From NCBI RefSeq assembly GCF_007858435.1, contig NZ_VIGW01000006.1, forward strand, positions 124,001 to 188,000: a stretch of 64,000 bases of DNA, given 5' to 3'. A program made the translations under genes and the position numbers. Below are positions 20,114-28,539 of this stretch, in pieces. How positions within the stretch are numbered: the first letter of the stretch is position 1; each line of letters opens with the position of its first letter. The notes below the pieces were generated by a model. That model did not search any database, was not told the origin of the DNA, and saw only the letters and a list, made by a program, of their open reading frames with translations. Source of the stretch: Tsukamurella asaccharolytica. Lineage in GTDB: Bacteria; Actinomycetota; Actinomycetes; Mycobacteriales; Mycobacteriaceae.

Positions 20114-21322
20114 GTGACTGAATCACCCGCCGCGGGCGCCGCGCAGACGAGCCGGCGGGTGCCGCCGGAGGTCTGGGTCCTCGTGGCCGCGAGCTTCGTG
20201 ATCGCCCTCGGCTACGGCGTCGTCGCACCCGCGCTGCCCGCCTTCGCCCGCACCTTCGACGTGGGCATCGGCGCCGCCTCCGCGGTCGTCAGCGCCTTCG
20301 CCATCATGCGGCTCGCCTTCGCGCCGGCGACGGGGCCCTTGGTGCGGGCCTTCGGCGAGCGCTGGATCTACATGGCGGGGCTCCTCATCGTCGCGGCCTC
20401 GACGCTCGCGGTGGCCTTCGCGCAGAGCTACTGGCAGCTCATGCTCTTCCGCGGGCTGGGCGGCGTCGGCTCGGTGATGTTCACCGTCTCCGCCATGGGC
20501 CTGATGATCCGCATCGCGCCCGCCGAGATCCGCGGGCGGGTGAGCGGCGTCTACTCGTCGAGCTTCGTGCTCGGCAGCATCTGCGGGCCGCTGCTGGGCG
20601 GGGCGCTCGTCGGCTTCGGGCTGCGGGTGCCCTTCGTCGTCTACGCCCTCGCGCTGGTCGTCGCCACGCTCGTCGTCGGGATCGCACTGCGCGGGAGCTC
20701 CCTCGCGGGCCGGCAGGAGGCCTCCACCGAACCGGGCACGACGGTGCGCGAGGCCCTCGCGGACTCCGCCTACCGGGCCGCGCTGCTGACCGCGGTCGTC
20801 TTCGGCTGGGTGTACTCGATGCGGGTCTCGCTGCTGCCGCTGTTCTTCGCCGCCGTGCTCGACCAGCCGGCCGCGATCGCCGGCTACGCGCTGGCCGCGT
20901 ACGCCGCGGGCGACGTGCTGGCCATGTTCCCCGCGGGCCGCGCCTCCGACCGCTACGGCCGCAGGCCCTTCATCGTGACCGGCATGCTCGTCATCGCGGT
21001 GAGTACGGCGGCGCTGGGCTTCACCGACTCGGTGCTCGTCGCGTTCCTGGTCACCGCGGTCGCCGGCATCGGGACGGGACTCGTCGCGCCGACGATGCAG
21101 GCGTCCCTCGCCGACGTGCTGCAGGGCAAGGGCCGCAGCGGCGGCGCGCTCTCGGCGTACCAGATGGCGCAGGACGCGGGCACCATCTCCGGTCCGCTGC
21201 TGGCCGGGGCCATCGCCCAGTACTTCGGCTTCACCTGGGCCTTCGCGGTCACCGCGGCGCTGTGCGTCCTCGCCGCCGTCGCCTGGATGCTGGCCCGGGA
21301 GACCCGCGCCGCGACCGTCTGA
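20114..21322 (+). CDS. MFS transporter (multidrug efflux-like)
   Basis: A 402-residue, 12-helix major facilitator. The first helix is VWVLVAASFVIALGYGVVAPALPAFARTF; the loop 2-3 region reads ATGPLVRAFGERWIYMAGLL, motif C-like GLMIRIAPAEIRGRVSGVYSS-type sequence follows in helix 4-5 (as in drug:H+ antiporters), and the second half repeats with FPAGRASDRYGRRPF. GTG 20114 is chosen as the start because the upstream frame crosses the kdpF promoter. Export of drugs or metabolites is likely; the substrate is unknown. A palindrome (A4) follows the stop. Confidence 0.8.
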   Translation: MTESPAAGAAQTSRRVPPEVWVLVAASFVIALGYGVVAPALPAFARTFDVGIGAASAVVSAFAIMRLAFAPATGPLVRAFGERWIYMAGLLIVAASTLAVAFAQSYWQLMLFRGLGGVGSVMFTVSAMGLMIRIAPAEIRGRVSGVYSSSFVLGSICGPLLGGALVGFGLRVPFVVYALALVVATLVVGIALRGSSLAGRQEASTEPGTTVREALADSAYRAALLTAVVFGWVYSMRVSLLPLFFAAVLDQPAAIAGYALAAYAAGDVLAMFPAGRASDRYGRRPFIVTGMLVIAVSTAALGFTDSVLVAFLVTAVAGIGTGLVAPTMQASLADVLQGKGRSGGALSAYQMAQDAGTISGPLLAGAIAQYFGFTWAFAVTAALCVLAAVAWMLARETRAATV

Positions 21323-21371
21323 GTGCCCGGCCCTGCCGCGGTCGTGCGGTCGGCCATGTGCTCCGCAACGA

Positions 21372-21432
21372 CGACTCTCGGTTTCCGTCCGCCTCGGACA
21401 GGCTGTCCGAACCGGACGGAAACCGAGAGTCG
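21372..21432. repeat. Dispersed palindrome family A, copy A4
   Basis: Arms 21372-21401 and 21403-21432 pair over 30 positions with two mismatches. Relative to copy A2 the left arm changes CCGATTCTG to CGGTTTCCG and the right arm changes correspondingly, so pairing is preserved. It lies between convergent MFS and protein mannosyltransferase genes and could serve as a two-way terminator. Confidence 0.85.
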
Positions 21433-21480
21433 ATCGCACGCGAGTAGTGCTCCCCTCGCCGCCCCGGCGGTGGCGGTGGC

Positions 21481-23073
21481 CTACTGCCAGCTCGGCAGCC
21501 AGAGCTCCAGGCGCCACCACCACATCGGGATGGGCGTGGCGGTGAGGATCGGCCACAGCCAGGCGAAGTTGAGCACCACGATCGTCGCGTAGAGCACCAC
21601 CAGCCAGCGGCCGAGCTGCAGCCGCTCGAAGCCGAAGTAGCGCGCACGGCCGTCGAGGCCCAGGACCTCGCGGCAGATCAGCGCGATCATGATGCACAGG
21701 AAGGGCATCAGGGTGAGTGCGTAGAAGTAGTACATCTGCCGGTCCAGGTTGAGGAACCACGGCAGGTAGGTGGCGAAGTACATGGTCACGGGCGCGGCGT
21801 AGGCCCAGTCCCGCTTCACGACCATCTTCCACAGGGCCCACAGCACCACGGGCACGGCGAGCCACGCGAGCGAGGGTGTGCCCACCGCCATCACCGCGCG
21901 CACGCACGGCCCGTCGCCGCACATGCCGCCGGACTGGTCCGCGGTGTAGTGGTAGAGCATCGGCCGCAGGCCCATCGGCCAGGTCCACGGCTTCGACTCC
22001 CACGGGTGGTGGTTGCCGGCCGAGTTGGTCAGCCCGTCGTGGAAGTCGAGGATCGCGGACTCGTAGTAGAACAGGGACCGCAGCGCCGCGGGCACCCACG
22101 CGAACGGCCCGCCGTCGCCGATCTGGTTGCCCACCGCGTACCGGTAGACCGAGGTCTCCGAGGAGAACCACGGCCAGAAGGTGCCGAGGTACACCAGGAC
22201 CGGCACCACGCCGAGCGACATCCCCGACGGGATGAGGTCGCGGAGCAGCACGCCCCGCCACGGCCGTGGCACGCCGTACTGGCGGCGGTTCGCCACGTCG
22301 AAGGCCAGCGACAGCGCCAACACGCCGATGAGGAAGTAGACGCCCGACCACTTCACCCCGCACGCCAGCCCCAGCATGATCGCGGCGGAGAAACGCCACC
22401 AGCGAAAGCCCAGCCGCGGCCCGTACAGCGAGTCGGTGATGCGCCCCTCGAGGGCGGCGCGGTGCAGCCGCTCCCGCATCTGGTCGCGGTCGACGAGGAT
22501 CATCGCGAACGCCGCGAAACCGAAGACGACGAGGAAGATGTCGAGCAGCGCCACGCGCGAGGAGACCATCGTCAGGCCGTCGCAGATGAGGAACAGGCCG
22601 GCCAGCCCGCCGATCAGGGTGGACCGCGCCAGCCGCCGGGCGGCGCGGATCACCAGGAAGACCAGCAGCGTTCCGCACACGGCCGACATGAACCGCCAAC
22701 CCAGTGGGCTGTACCCGAACAGCCACTCGCCGATCGCGATCATCCACTTGCCCACCGGCGGGTGGACGATGAGCCCGAAGCCGGGGTTGTCCTCGATCCA
22801 CTGCCCGCCCGAGAGCACCTGCCAGCCCTGCGGTGCGTAGTGCTTCTCGTCGAAGACCGGCGTCTGCACGGGCGTGCTGCCGATGAAGCCGGTGTTGCTG
22901 GGGTAGCCCAGGTTGAAGAACCGGGTGGCCGCCGCGACCGCGGTCAGCACGAGCGTCACGGTCCAGCCGAAGGCGCGGTCGGTGGCGCCGAACACCGCGG
23001 GCGGGAGCCGCGGGCCCGGGCTCACCATCTCGCGGTCCTCGCTACGCCCCTCGGGCATCGCCACAGCCGTCAC
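21481..23073 (-). CDS. pmt: Polyprenyl-phosphate-mannose--protein mannosyltransferase (GT39)
   Basis: An approximately 530-residue, multi-helix glycosyltransferase matching actinobacterial Pmt (Rv1002c). The first extracytoplasmic loop carries the catalytic acidic pair and signature: TPVFDEKHYAPQGWQVLSGG then NPGFGLIVHPPVGKWMIAIG; later SRVALLDIFLVVFGF, CGVKWSGVYF and PWESKPWTWPMG. It O-mannosylates Ser/Thr of exported proteins, coupled to Sec translocation. I place the start at GTG 23073 because TACGAT lies 7 bases upstream, the usual leaderless spacing; an in-frame ATG at 23082 is inside that box. Confidence 0.9.
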   Translation of the reverse strand: MTAVAMPEGRSEDREMVSPGPRLPPAVFGATDRAFGWTVTLVLTAVAAATRFFNLGYPSNTGFIGSTPVQTPVFDEKHYAPQGWQVLSGGQWIEDNPGFGLIVHPPVGKWMIAIGEWLFGYSPLGWRFMSAVCGTLLVFLVIRAARRLARSTLIGGLAGLFLICDGLTMVSSRVALLDIFLVVFGFAAFAMILVDRDQMRERLHRAALEGRITDSLYGPRLGFRWWRFSAAIMLGLACGVKWSGVYFLIGVLALSLAFDVANRRQYGVPRPWRGVLLRDLIPSGMSLGVVPVLVYLGTFWPWFSSETSVYRYAVGNQIGDGGPFAWVPAALRSLFYYESAILDFHDGLTNSAGNHHPWESKPWTWPMGLRPMLYHYTADQSGGMCGDGPCVRAVMAVGTPSLAWLAVPVVLWALWKMVVKRDWAYAAPVTMYFATYLPWFLNLDRQMYYFYALTLMPFLCIMIALICREVLGLDGRARYFGFERLQLGRWLVVLYATIVVLNFAWLWPILTATPIPMWWWRLELWLPSWQ

Positions 23074-23098
23074 CCGACCCATCGTAGGGTGTGTGCCG
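23073..23098. promoter_or_regulatory. Overlapping divergent leaderless promoters of pmt and rsmI
   Basis: On the plus strand TAGGGT (23085-23090) is followed after 7 bases by the rsmI GTG at 23098. On the minus strand TACGAT (23086-23081) is followed after 7 bases by the pmt GTG at 23073. The two -10 boxes share the central TA base pairs, so polymerase could occupy only one at a time. No clear -35 elements are seen. Confidence 0.6.
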
Positions 23099-23940
23099 TG
23101 GGATCAGAGGACGCACGTGGGGCACTGATCGTCGCAGGGGTGCCGATGGGCAACCCGGGTGACGCCACCGCGCGGCTCGTCGCGGCGCTCGGCTCCGCCG
23201 ACGTCATCGCCGCCGAGGACACCCGCCGGGCCCGGTCCCTGGCCGCCTCGCTCGACGTCGAACCGCGCGGGCGGATCCTCAGCTTCTACGACCACAACGA
23301 GGCCGGACGCATCCCGCAACTGCTGGCCGCGCTCGACGCCGGCGAGACCGTCCTGCTCATCACCGACGCCGGCATGCCGTCGGTCTCCGACCCCGGATAT
23401 CGCCTGGTCGCGGCGGTCGTCGAGGCGGGGCACCGGGTCACCTGCCTGCCGGGCCCGTCGGCCGTCACCACGGCGCTGGCCCTGTCCGGGCTGCCCGTCG
23501 AGCGGTTCCTGTTCGACGGGTTCGCCCCGCGCAAGTCCGGTGCCCGCCGGTCGTGGCTCACCGATCTGGTCGCGGAGCGTCGCGCGGCGGTCTTCTTCGA
23601 GTCGCCGCACCGCCTCGCGGAGACCCTCGCCGACGCCGCGGAGGTCCTCGGAACCGGGCGTCGCGCCGCGGTGTGTCGCGAGCTGACCAAGACCTACGAG
23701 GAGGTCCGTCGCGGCACGCTGGGCGAGCTCGCGGCGTGGGCCGCCGACGGGGTCCGCGGCGAGATCACCGTCGTGGTCGAGGGCGCCGCGCCGGTCTCCG
23801 CGAACCCGGAGGACCACATCGCCGCGGTGCTGCGCCGCGTCGACGCGGGGGAGCGACTCAAGGACGCCTGCGCCGCCGTCGCCGCGGAGACCGGCGCGTC
23901 CAAGCGGGAGCTCTACGAGGCGGCGCTCGCCGCCCGGTAG
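23098..23940 (+). CDS. rsmI: 16S rRNA (cytidine(1402)-2'-O)-methyltransferase RsmI
   Basis: A 280-residue tetrapyrrole-methylase-fold enzyme. Signatures: GVPMGNPGDATARLVAAL, AAEDTRRARSL, SFYDHNEAGRIPQLL, LLITDAGMPSVSDPGYRLV, CLPGPSAVTTALALSGLP, FDGFAPRKSGAR, FFESPHRLAETL and CRELTKTYEEVRRGTLGEL. It uses SAM to 2'-O-methylate C1402 in the ribosomal decoding centre. The GTG start lies 7 bases after TAGGGT, indicating a leaderless transcript. The last 28 bases overlap the convergent pabB gene. Confidence 0.95.
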   Translation: MGSEDARGALIVAGVPMGNPGDATARLVAALGSADVIAAEDTRRARSLAASLDVEPRGRILSFYDHNEAGRIPQLLAALDAGETVLLITDAGMPSVSDPGYRLVAAVVEAGHRVTCLPGPSAVTTALALSGLPVERFLFDGFAPRKSGARRSWLTDLVAERRAAVFFESPHRLAETLADAAEVLGTGRRAAVCRELTKTYEEVRRGTLGELAAWAADGVRGEITVVVEGAAPVSANPEDHIAAVLRRVDAGERLKDACAAVAAETGASKRELYEAALAAR

Positions 23941-25031
23941 CCCACGATCGACGCGGCTTTGTCCAGGCACTCGCGCCACTCCGCGTCGGGCTCGGAGTCG
24001 ATGGTGATGCCGCCGCCCACACCGAGCCGCAGCGCACCGCCCCGCGCCTCGACGGTGCGGATCGCGACGCTCAGGTCCAGGCCCGTCAGCGGGTGGTCGA
24101 TGCCGATCGCGCCGCAATAGGTGCCGCGGGTGTGCCGCTCCCACGCGGTGATGCGCTCGCGGGCGGAGAGCTTCGGCGTGCCCGTGACCGACGCGGGCGG
24201 GAAGGTCGCGTCCAGCAGCTCGGCCCGGGTGGTGCCGGGCCGCTGCGTCGCGGTCACCGTCGAGACCAGGTGCCAGACGCCGGGCGCGGGCTCGACCCGC
24301 AGCAGCTCCGGCGTCCGGACGGTGCCGGTCGCGGCGACACGGCTGAGGTCGTTGCGTACCAGGTCGACGATCATCACGTTCTCCGCGACGTCCTTGACGC
24401 TCGCGCGCAGGTCCTCCGGCGGCCGGGTCAGTGGCAGCGTGCCCTTGATGGGCCGCTCCGTGAGCGCACCGTCGCGCTCGGTGAGGAAGGTCTCGGGGGA
24501 GAAGGAGGCGATCGCGCCCCAGTCGCCCTCGAGGTAGGCGGCCTTCGCCGGCCGGGTGGCGGCGGCGATGTCGGCGAACAGGTCCAGCGGGTCGCCGGTG
24601 AGGGCGCCGTCGAACCGGGTGCACACGTTCACCTGGTAGACGTCGCCCGCGCGGATCGCGTCCTGGCAGGCGAGCACGGCGGCGCGGTGGTCGGCCCGGT
24701 CGGGCGGGGTCCAGGTGGCGGCCCACGACCGCGGGGCGGGCGCGAGGTCGGGGACGGGGAACGCCGGGTCGGTGCAGGCCCAGTGGCCGTCGTGGTCCAA
24801 CAGGAGCAGCGGCCCGGGGTCCCCGCCGAGGATCTCCGGGACGAGGCGGGGCTCGCCGGTCGTGTCCGGGTAGCCGACGACGCCCAGCCACGGCGCACCG
24901 TCGGGCGCGACGCCGGGGGCCAGCCGCGGCGACGGCGCGACCACCGCGCGGAAGCCGCCCCACGTGCCGAGCAGCGCCGCGGGCCGGTGGCCGCGCTCGC
25001 GGAGCGCCCGCAGCATGTCGACCGGTTGCAC
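23913..25031 (-). CDS. pabB: Aminodeoxychorismate synthase component I (PabB)
   Basis: A 372-residue chorismate-binding enzyme. Conserved blocks: GDVYQVNVCTRF, ASFSPETFL, ERPIKGTLPLTRPPEDL, VAENVMIVDLVRNDLSRVA, HLVSTVTATQRPG, FPPASVTGTPKLSARERI, YCGAIG and LRLGVGGGITIDSEPDAEWRECLDKA. The PIKGT motif (Lys) and VRNDL indicate aminodeoxychorismate rather than anthranilate synthase. It makes ADC from chorismate with ammonia from a PabA-type amidotransferase encoded elsewhere, for folate synthesis. Synteny agrees with the Rv1005c position. It may start at ATG 25016 instead (MLRALRERG). Confidence 0.9.
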   Translation of the reverse strand: MQPVDMLRALRERGHRPAALLGTWGGFRAVVAPSPRLAPGVAPDGAPWLGVVGYPDTTGEPRLVPEILGGDPGPLLLLDHDGHWACTDPAFPVPDLAPAPRSWAATWTPPDRADHRAAVLACQDAIRAGDVYQVNVCTRFDGALTGDPLDLFADIAAATRPAKAAYLEGDWGAIASFSPETFLTERDGALTERPIKGTLPLTRPPEDLRASVKDVAENVMIVDLVRNDLSRVAATGTVRTPELLRVEPAPGVWHLVSTVTATQRPGTTRAELLDATFPPASVTGTPKLSARERITAWERHTRGTYCGAIGIDHPLTGLDLSVAIRTVEARGGALRLGVGGGITIDSEPDAEWRECLDKAASIVGYRAASAAS

Positions 25032-25210
25032 TGCGTCATCCTGTCACGGCCCCGTCCCGGCCCGACGCCGGTCGCGCCGGGCGATCTCGGGGAGGAATGG
25101 GGGATTCACCGGATGTGCCCGGACGGGCCGGGCCGGAAGAGTGGGTCTCGGCCGGCGGATCTCTCCCACCCACCCGATCCGCCAGCCACCCGAACGACGG
25201 AGGAGCAACG

Positions 25211-25483
25211 ATGAACCCGGTGATCGACGGCGGCACGGCCCTCGGCGGGCGGCTGGCCTGGGTGCACGTCGCCCACGGCGAGCGCAGCCAGGTCCGGTTC
25301 TACGCGGACGGCGAGTACGCGGGTACCGCGACCGCGCTGCCGACCGTCGACACCGAGGTCATCGGCGTGGACTACGACGTCGTCTACGTCCGCTACGGCC
25401 GCGCCATCGCCCGCTTCCGCCTTGACGAGTCCGGCGCGGTCCTCGCGCTGGACGCGGTGCCGCCGTCCGTACTCGCGGGCTGA
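25211..25483 (+). CDS. Small hypothetical protein, 90 residues
   Basis: A 90-residue protein without a family I recognise. It has alternating hydrophobic/charged strands (RLAWVHVAHGERSQVRFYADGEYAGT, VIGVDYDVVYVRYGRAIARFRL) suggesting an all-beta fold, no signal peptide and no membrane helix. ATG 25211 is chosen because a GGAGGAGCA site precedes it; the frame upstream is open but has no initiation signal. Codon use is like that of its neighbours, so it is probably a real gene. Confidence 0.65.
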   Translation: MNPVIDGGTALGGRLAWVHVAHGERSQVRFYADGEYAGTATALPTVDTEVIGVDYDVVYVRYGRAIARFRLDESGAVLALDAVPPSVLAG

Positions 25484-25540
25484 CGAGCGTCGCGATCCCG
25501 GCGCCGACTGCGGGAGTCGGCAGGTGTCGCCGCCGAGGTC

Positions 25541-25612
25541 ATACAGAAACTGAATAACTGCTGGTTGAGAACGTAGCCACCGACGCGAACTGGTGGTATT
25601 CACTTTCTGTAT
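25541..25612. repeat. 72-bp AT-rich inverted-repeat element upstream of metG
   Basis: ATACAGAAACTGAATAAC (25541-25558) and GGTATTCACTTTCTGTAT (25595-25612) are inverted copies matching at 16 of 18 positions around a 36-base spacer. The interval is clearly more AT-rich than its flanks. It could be a paired operator for metG, a miniature mobile element, or an RNA leader hairpin; it lacks T-box sequence landmarks. It ends about 60 bases before the metG start. Confidence 0.6.
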
Positions 25613-25670
25613 AGCTCTACGGCAACGGCACCCGATCCTCCCGGGCCGGCACCGATAAGCTGGGCCCACC

Positions 25671-27221
25671 ATGGCTGCAGACAAGGCTTTCTACATCACC
25701 ACGGCGATCGCCTACCCGAACGGCGTACCCCACATCGGGCATGCCTACGAGTACATCGCCACCGACGTGATCGCGCGGTTCCAGCGACTCGACGGTTACG
25801 AGGTCTTCTTCCTCACCGGCACCGACGAGCACGGCCTGAAGATGCAGCAGACCGCAGCCAAGGAGGGCATCGAGACCAAGGCCCTCGCCGACCGCAACGC
25901 CGCCGCCTTCGAGGCGCTGCAGCGCGCCGTCGGCTCGACCTTCGACCGGTTCATCCGCACCACCGACGCCGACCATTACGAGGCGTCGAAGGCCATCTGG
26001 CAGAAGATGGTCGACGCCGGCGACATCTACCTGGGCAAGTACTCGGGCTGGTACTCCGTGCGCGACGAGGCGTACTACTCCGAGGACGAGACCACCGTCA
26101 CCGAGGACGGCACCCGCGTCTCCACCGACACCGGCACCGAGGTCGAGTGGACCGAGGAGGCGTCCTACTTCTTCAAGCTGTCGGCCTACCAGGACCGGCT
26201 GCTCGCGCTGCTGGACCGCGAGGGCGGTTACCTCGAGCCCGCGACGCGCCGCAACGAGATCGTCAGCTTCATCAAGGGCGGCCTCAAGGACCTGTCGATC
26301 AGCCGCGACACCTTCGACTGGGGCGTGCCCGTGCCGGGCGACCCGGACCACGTCATGTACGTCTGGGTCGACGCGCTGACCAACTACCTCACCGGCGCCG
26401 GCTACCCCGATACGGACTCGGAGCAGTTCCGGACGTTCTGGCCGCCGAAGCTGCAGATCATCGGCAAGGACATCATCCGCTTCCATGCCGTCTACTGGCC
26501 CGCGTTCCTGATGAGCGCCGGGATCGAGCTGCCCGAGCGCGTCTTCGCCCACGGCTTCCTGTTCAACAAGGGCGAGAAGATGAGCAAGTCGGTCGGCAAC
26601 GTCGTCGACCCGCATGCCCTCATCGCCGAGTACGGCCTCGACGCGCTGCGCTTCTTCCTGCTCCGCGAGGTCAGCTTCGGCCAGGACGGCAGCTACAGCC
26701 ACGAGGCCATCGTCGGGCGGATCAACGCCGACCTCGCGAACGAGCTCGGCAATCTCGCGCAGCGGTCGCTGTCGATGATCAACAAGAACTGCGCGGGCAC
26801 GGTCCCCACGCCGGGCCCGTTCACGCCCGCCGACGAGGCCCTCCTCGCCCGGGCCGACGGCCTGCTGGCGACGTCCCGCCGGCACGTCGGCGACCAGGCG
26901 CTGCACCTCTACCTCGAGGCGATCTGGGAGGTGCTCGCGGAGACCAACCGGTACTTCTCGGCGCAGGAGCCGTGGAAGCTCAAGTCGACCGACCCCGAGC
27001 GCATGGGCACGGTGCTCTACACGACCGCCGAGGTGGTCCGCCAGGTGGCGCTGCTCCTGCAGCCCGTGATGCCGGAGTCGGCGGAGGAGCTGCTCACCCT
27101 GCTGGAGCAGCCCAAGGACCGGCGCACCTTCGAGGCCGTCGGCACCCGCCTCGCCGCGGGCACCGCGCTGCCCAAACCGCAGGGCGTCTTCCCGCGGTAC
27201 GTCGAGCCCGAGGCCGAGTAG
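25671..27221 (+). CDS. metG: Methionyl-tRNA synthetase
   Basis: A 516-residue class I synthetase. HIGH-type motif [18 protein letters not shown] at residues about 13-30, [14 protein letters not shown] in the connective peptide, [11 protein letters not shown], and the KMSKS loop [17 protein letters not shown]; a C-terminal anticodon-binding helical domain follows with [14 protein letters not shown]. The short form, without zinc-knuckle Cys sets or a dimerisation domain, matches actinobacterial MetS. It charges tRNA-Met for initiation and elongation. A TAAGCT box 9 bases before ATG 25671 suggests a leaderless or very short-leader transcript. Confidence 0.95.
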   Translation: MAADKAFYITTAIAYPNGVPHIGHAYEYIATDVIARFQRLDGYEVFFLTGTDEHGLKMQQTAAKEGIETKALADRNAAAFEALQRAVGSTFDRFIRTTDADHYEASKAIWQKMVDAGDIYLGKYSGWYSVRDEAYYSEDETTVTEDGTRVSTDTGTEVEWTEEASYFFKLSAYQDRLLALLDREGGYLEPATRRNEIVSFIKGGLKDLSISRDTFDWGVPVPGDPDHVMYVWVDALTNYLTGAGYPDTDSEQFRTFWPPKLQIIGKDIIRFHAVYWPAFLMSAGIELPERVFAHGFLFNKGEKMSKSVGNVVDPHALIAEYGLDALRFFLLREVSFGQDGSYSHEAIVGRINADLANELGNLAQRSLSMINKNCAGTVPTPGPFTPADEALLARADGLLATSRRHVGDQALHLYLEAIWEVLAETNRYFSAQEPWKLKSTDPERMGTVLYTTAEVVRQVALLLQPVMPESAEELLTLLEQPKDRRTFEAVGTRLAAGTALPKPQGVFPRYVEPEAE

Positions 27222-27232
27222 CCGCGGCGGGG

Positions 27233-28420
27233 CTACGGCGTGGTCGCGAGGATCGAGAACTGGGCGGCGGCCTTCTGCCGCGCGAGGGCGGCGTTGGTGT
27301 CGTAGACCGAGGCGACGTAGCGCCCGACGGGGATCCAGCAGTACGTGAGGTCGCCGCCGGTCATGCACTTCACCGAGGGCAGCTGGGGAATTCCGGCGAC
27401 GGCGGGGTTCTTGCCCGCGATCGTCTGCACCATCGTGGTCGCGGCCGCCGCGTCGCGCGTGCGGTAGACGACGCTGCCGCTCCCCGTGTTGCCGATCAGG
27501 TCGATGCCCGCGGCGAGATAGGTCTCGGTCTTGGTGATGTCCTGGATCCGGTGCAACTGACCATTCCAGGTGTACCAGTTCTCCTGGGCGGTCGGATCCA
27601 GCTCGCCCGCCGCCGGGAGGGTCCGCGAAAGGATGCCGTCCCGGTCGAGGTCGAGCGTGCGAATCCGGTCGACGGGGGTCGGGGTGAAGGCCTTGAGCTT
27701 CGGCAGTTCCAGGCCGTAGGCCTTGGTCACGAACTGCGCGCCCTGGTCGGTGGTCGGGCCGGTGCCGCTGACGTTCACGACGAACGCGCCTTGCGCGACG
27801 TAGGCGTCGACGGTGCCGGGCTTGAACTCGGTCGCGACCACGTCGGGCGCACCGTCGGCCGTGACGCGGACCTTGCGCGCGGACGCCGTGGCGGTGCGGA
27901 TCGCGTCGACGGCCTTCTTCGCGGCCTCGGGGGAGTCGAAGCGGTAGAGGCCGATGCGTACCGCGACGGTGGGCTTGTCGAGGGCATCGCCGCGGGTGGT
28001 GGTCATACCCACGCGCATGGTGTTCTCGTGGAAGGCGGTGGCGGTCGCGTCGGGCACGCGGCTACGGAGGCCGTCGCCGTCGAGCACGGGGAAGGAGCGT
28101 AGGCCCGCGCCGCCGATGATCAGGCGCGGGTCGACCTCGTTCGCCTGGATCAGCGCCTCATCGCCCATCCGGTTGCCCTCGACGACCCACGACCGGTTCT
28201 CGGAGGTCGTGATCGTGCGGGCCCGCGACGGGTAGGCGCCGAAGTCCAGGCCGGCGGGGACCGGCACCGTCGGGCCGGCGGAGGCGCGGGTCGACGCCGG
28301 CGACGACGCGGCGGGCGCCCCCGACGAGGACGCGGCGACGGGCTCCCCGCCGGTGGTGTTGCAGGCCGCGAGTACGGCGACGCCGGCGACGACGGCACAG
28401 GCCTGGACGGACTTCTTCAT
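27233..28420 (-). CDS. DUF7373-type lipoprotein
   Basis: A roughly 395-residue lipoprotein. MKKSVQACAVVAGVAVLAAC is a lipoprotein signal peptide with lipobox LAAC, then an Ala/Ser-rich linker, then about 340 residues resembling the DUF7373 lipoproteins common in Tsukamurella, Gordonia and Rhodococcus (LDFGAYPSRARTITTSENRS near the start; DITKTETYLAAGIDLI and a Cys pair in VKCMTGGDLTYCWIP near the end). ATG 28420 is chosen for its GAGGAG site and the signal peptide. It is anchored outside the cytoplasmic membrane. Function is unknown. It is convergent with metG, 11 bases apart. Confidence 0.8.
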   Translation of the reverse strand: MKKSVQACAVVAGVAVLAACNTTGGEPVAASSSGAPAASSPASTRASAGPTVPVPAGLDFGAYPSRARTITTSENRSWVVEGNRMGDEALIQANEVDPRLIIGGAGLRSFPVLDGDGLRSRVPDATATAFHENTMRVGMTTTRGDALDKPTVAVRIGLYRFDSPEAAKKAVDAIRTATASARKVRVTADGAPDVVATEFKPGTVDAYVAQGAFVVNVSGTGPTTDQGAQFVTKAYGLELPKLKAFTPTPVDRIRTLDLDRDGILSRTLPAAGELDPTAQENWYTWNGQLHRIQDITKTETYLAAGIDLIGNTGSGSVVYRTRDAAAATTMVQTIAGKNPAVAGIPQLPSVKCMTGGDLTYCWIPVGRYVASVYDTNAALARQKAAAQFSILATTP

Positions 28421-28472
28421 GCGTTCTCCTCGGTCGGACACCGCACGAGTACACCAGGTGCGTCTTCGCGGC

Positions 28473-28493
28473 TGCTTAACGAAGTATTAAGCA
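28473..28493. promoter_or_regulatory. Inverted repeat between lipoprotein and tatD genes
   Basis: TGCTTAA and TTAAGCA form a perfect 7-bp inverted repeat with a 7-base spacer, in the divergent intergenic region. The arms and spacing fit a dimeric regulator site. It lies 53 bases before the lipoprotein start and about 47 bases before tatD. Confidence 0.4.
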
Positions 28494-28539
28494 CGGTCCC
28501 GGGCGCAGGGCGCGCGGCGGCACCGGGACAATGGAGATC

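Noticed and set aside
25500-25670. T-box riboswitch ahead of metG
   Set aside because: The inverted repeat is suggestive, but there is no specifier-loop layout or TGGNACCGCG-type T-box sequence, and the transcript may be leaderless.
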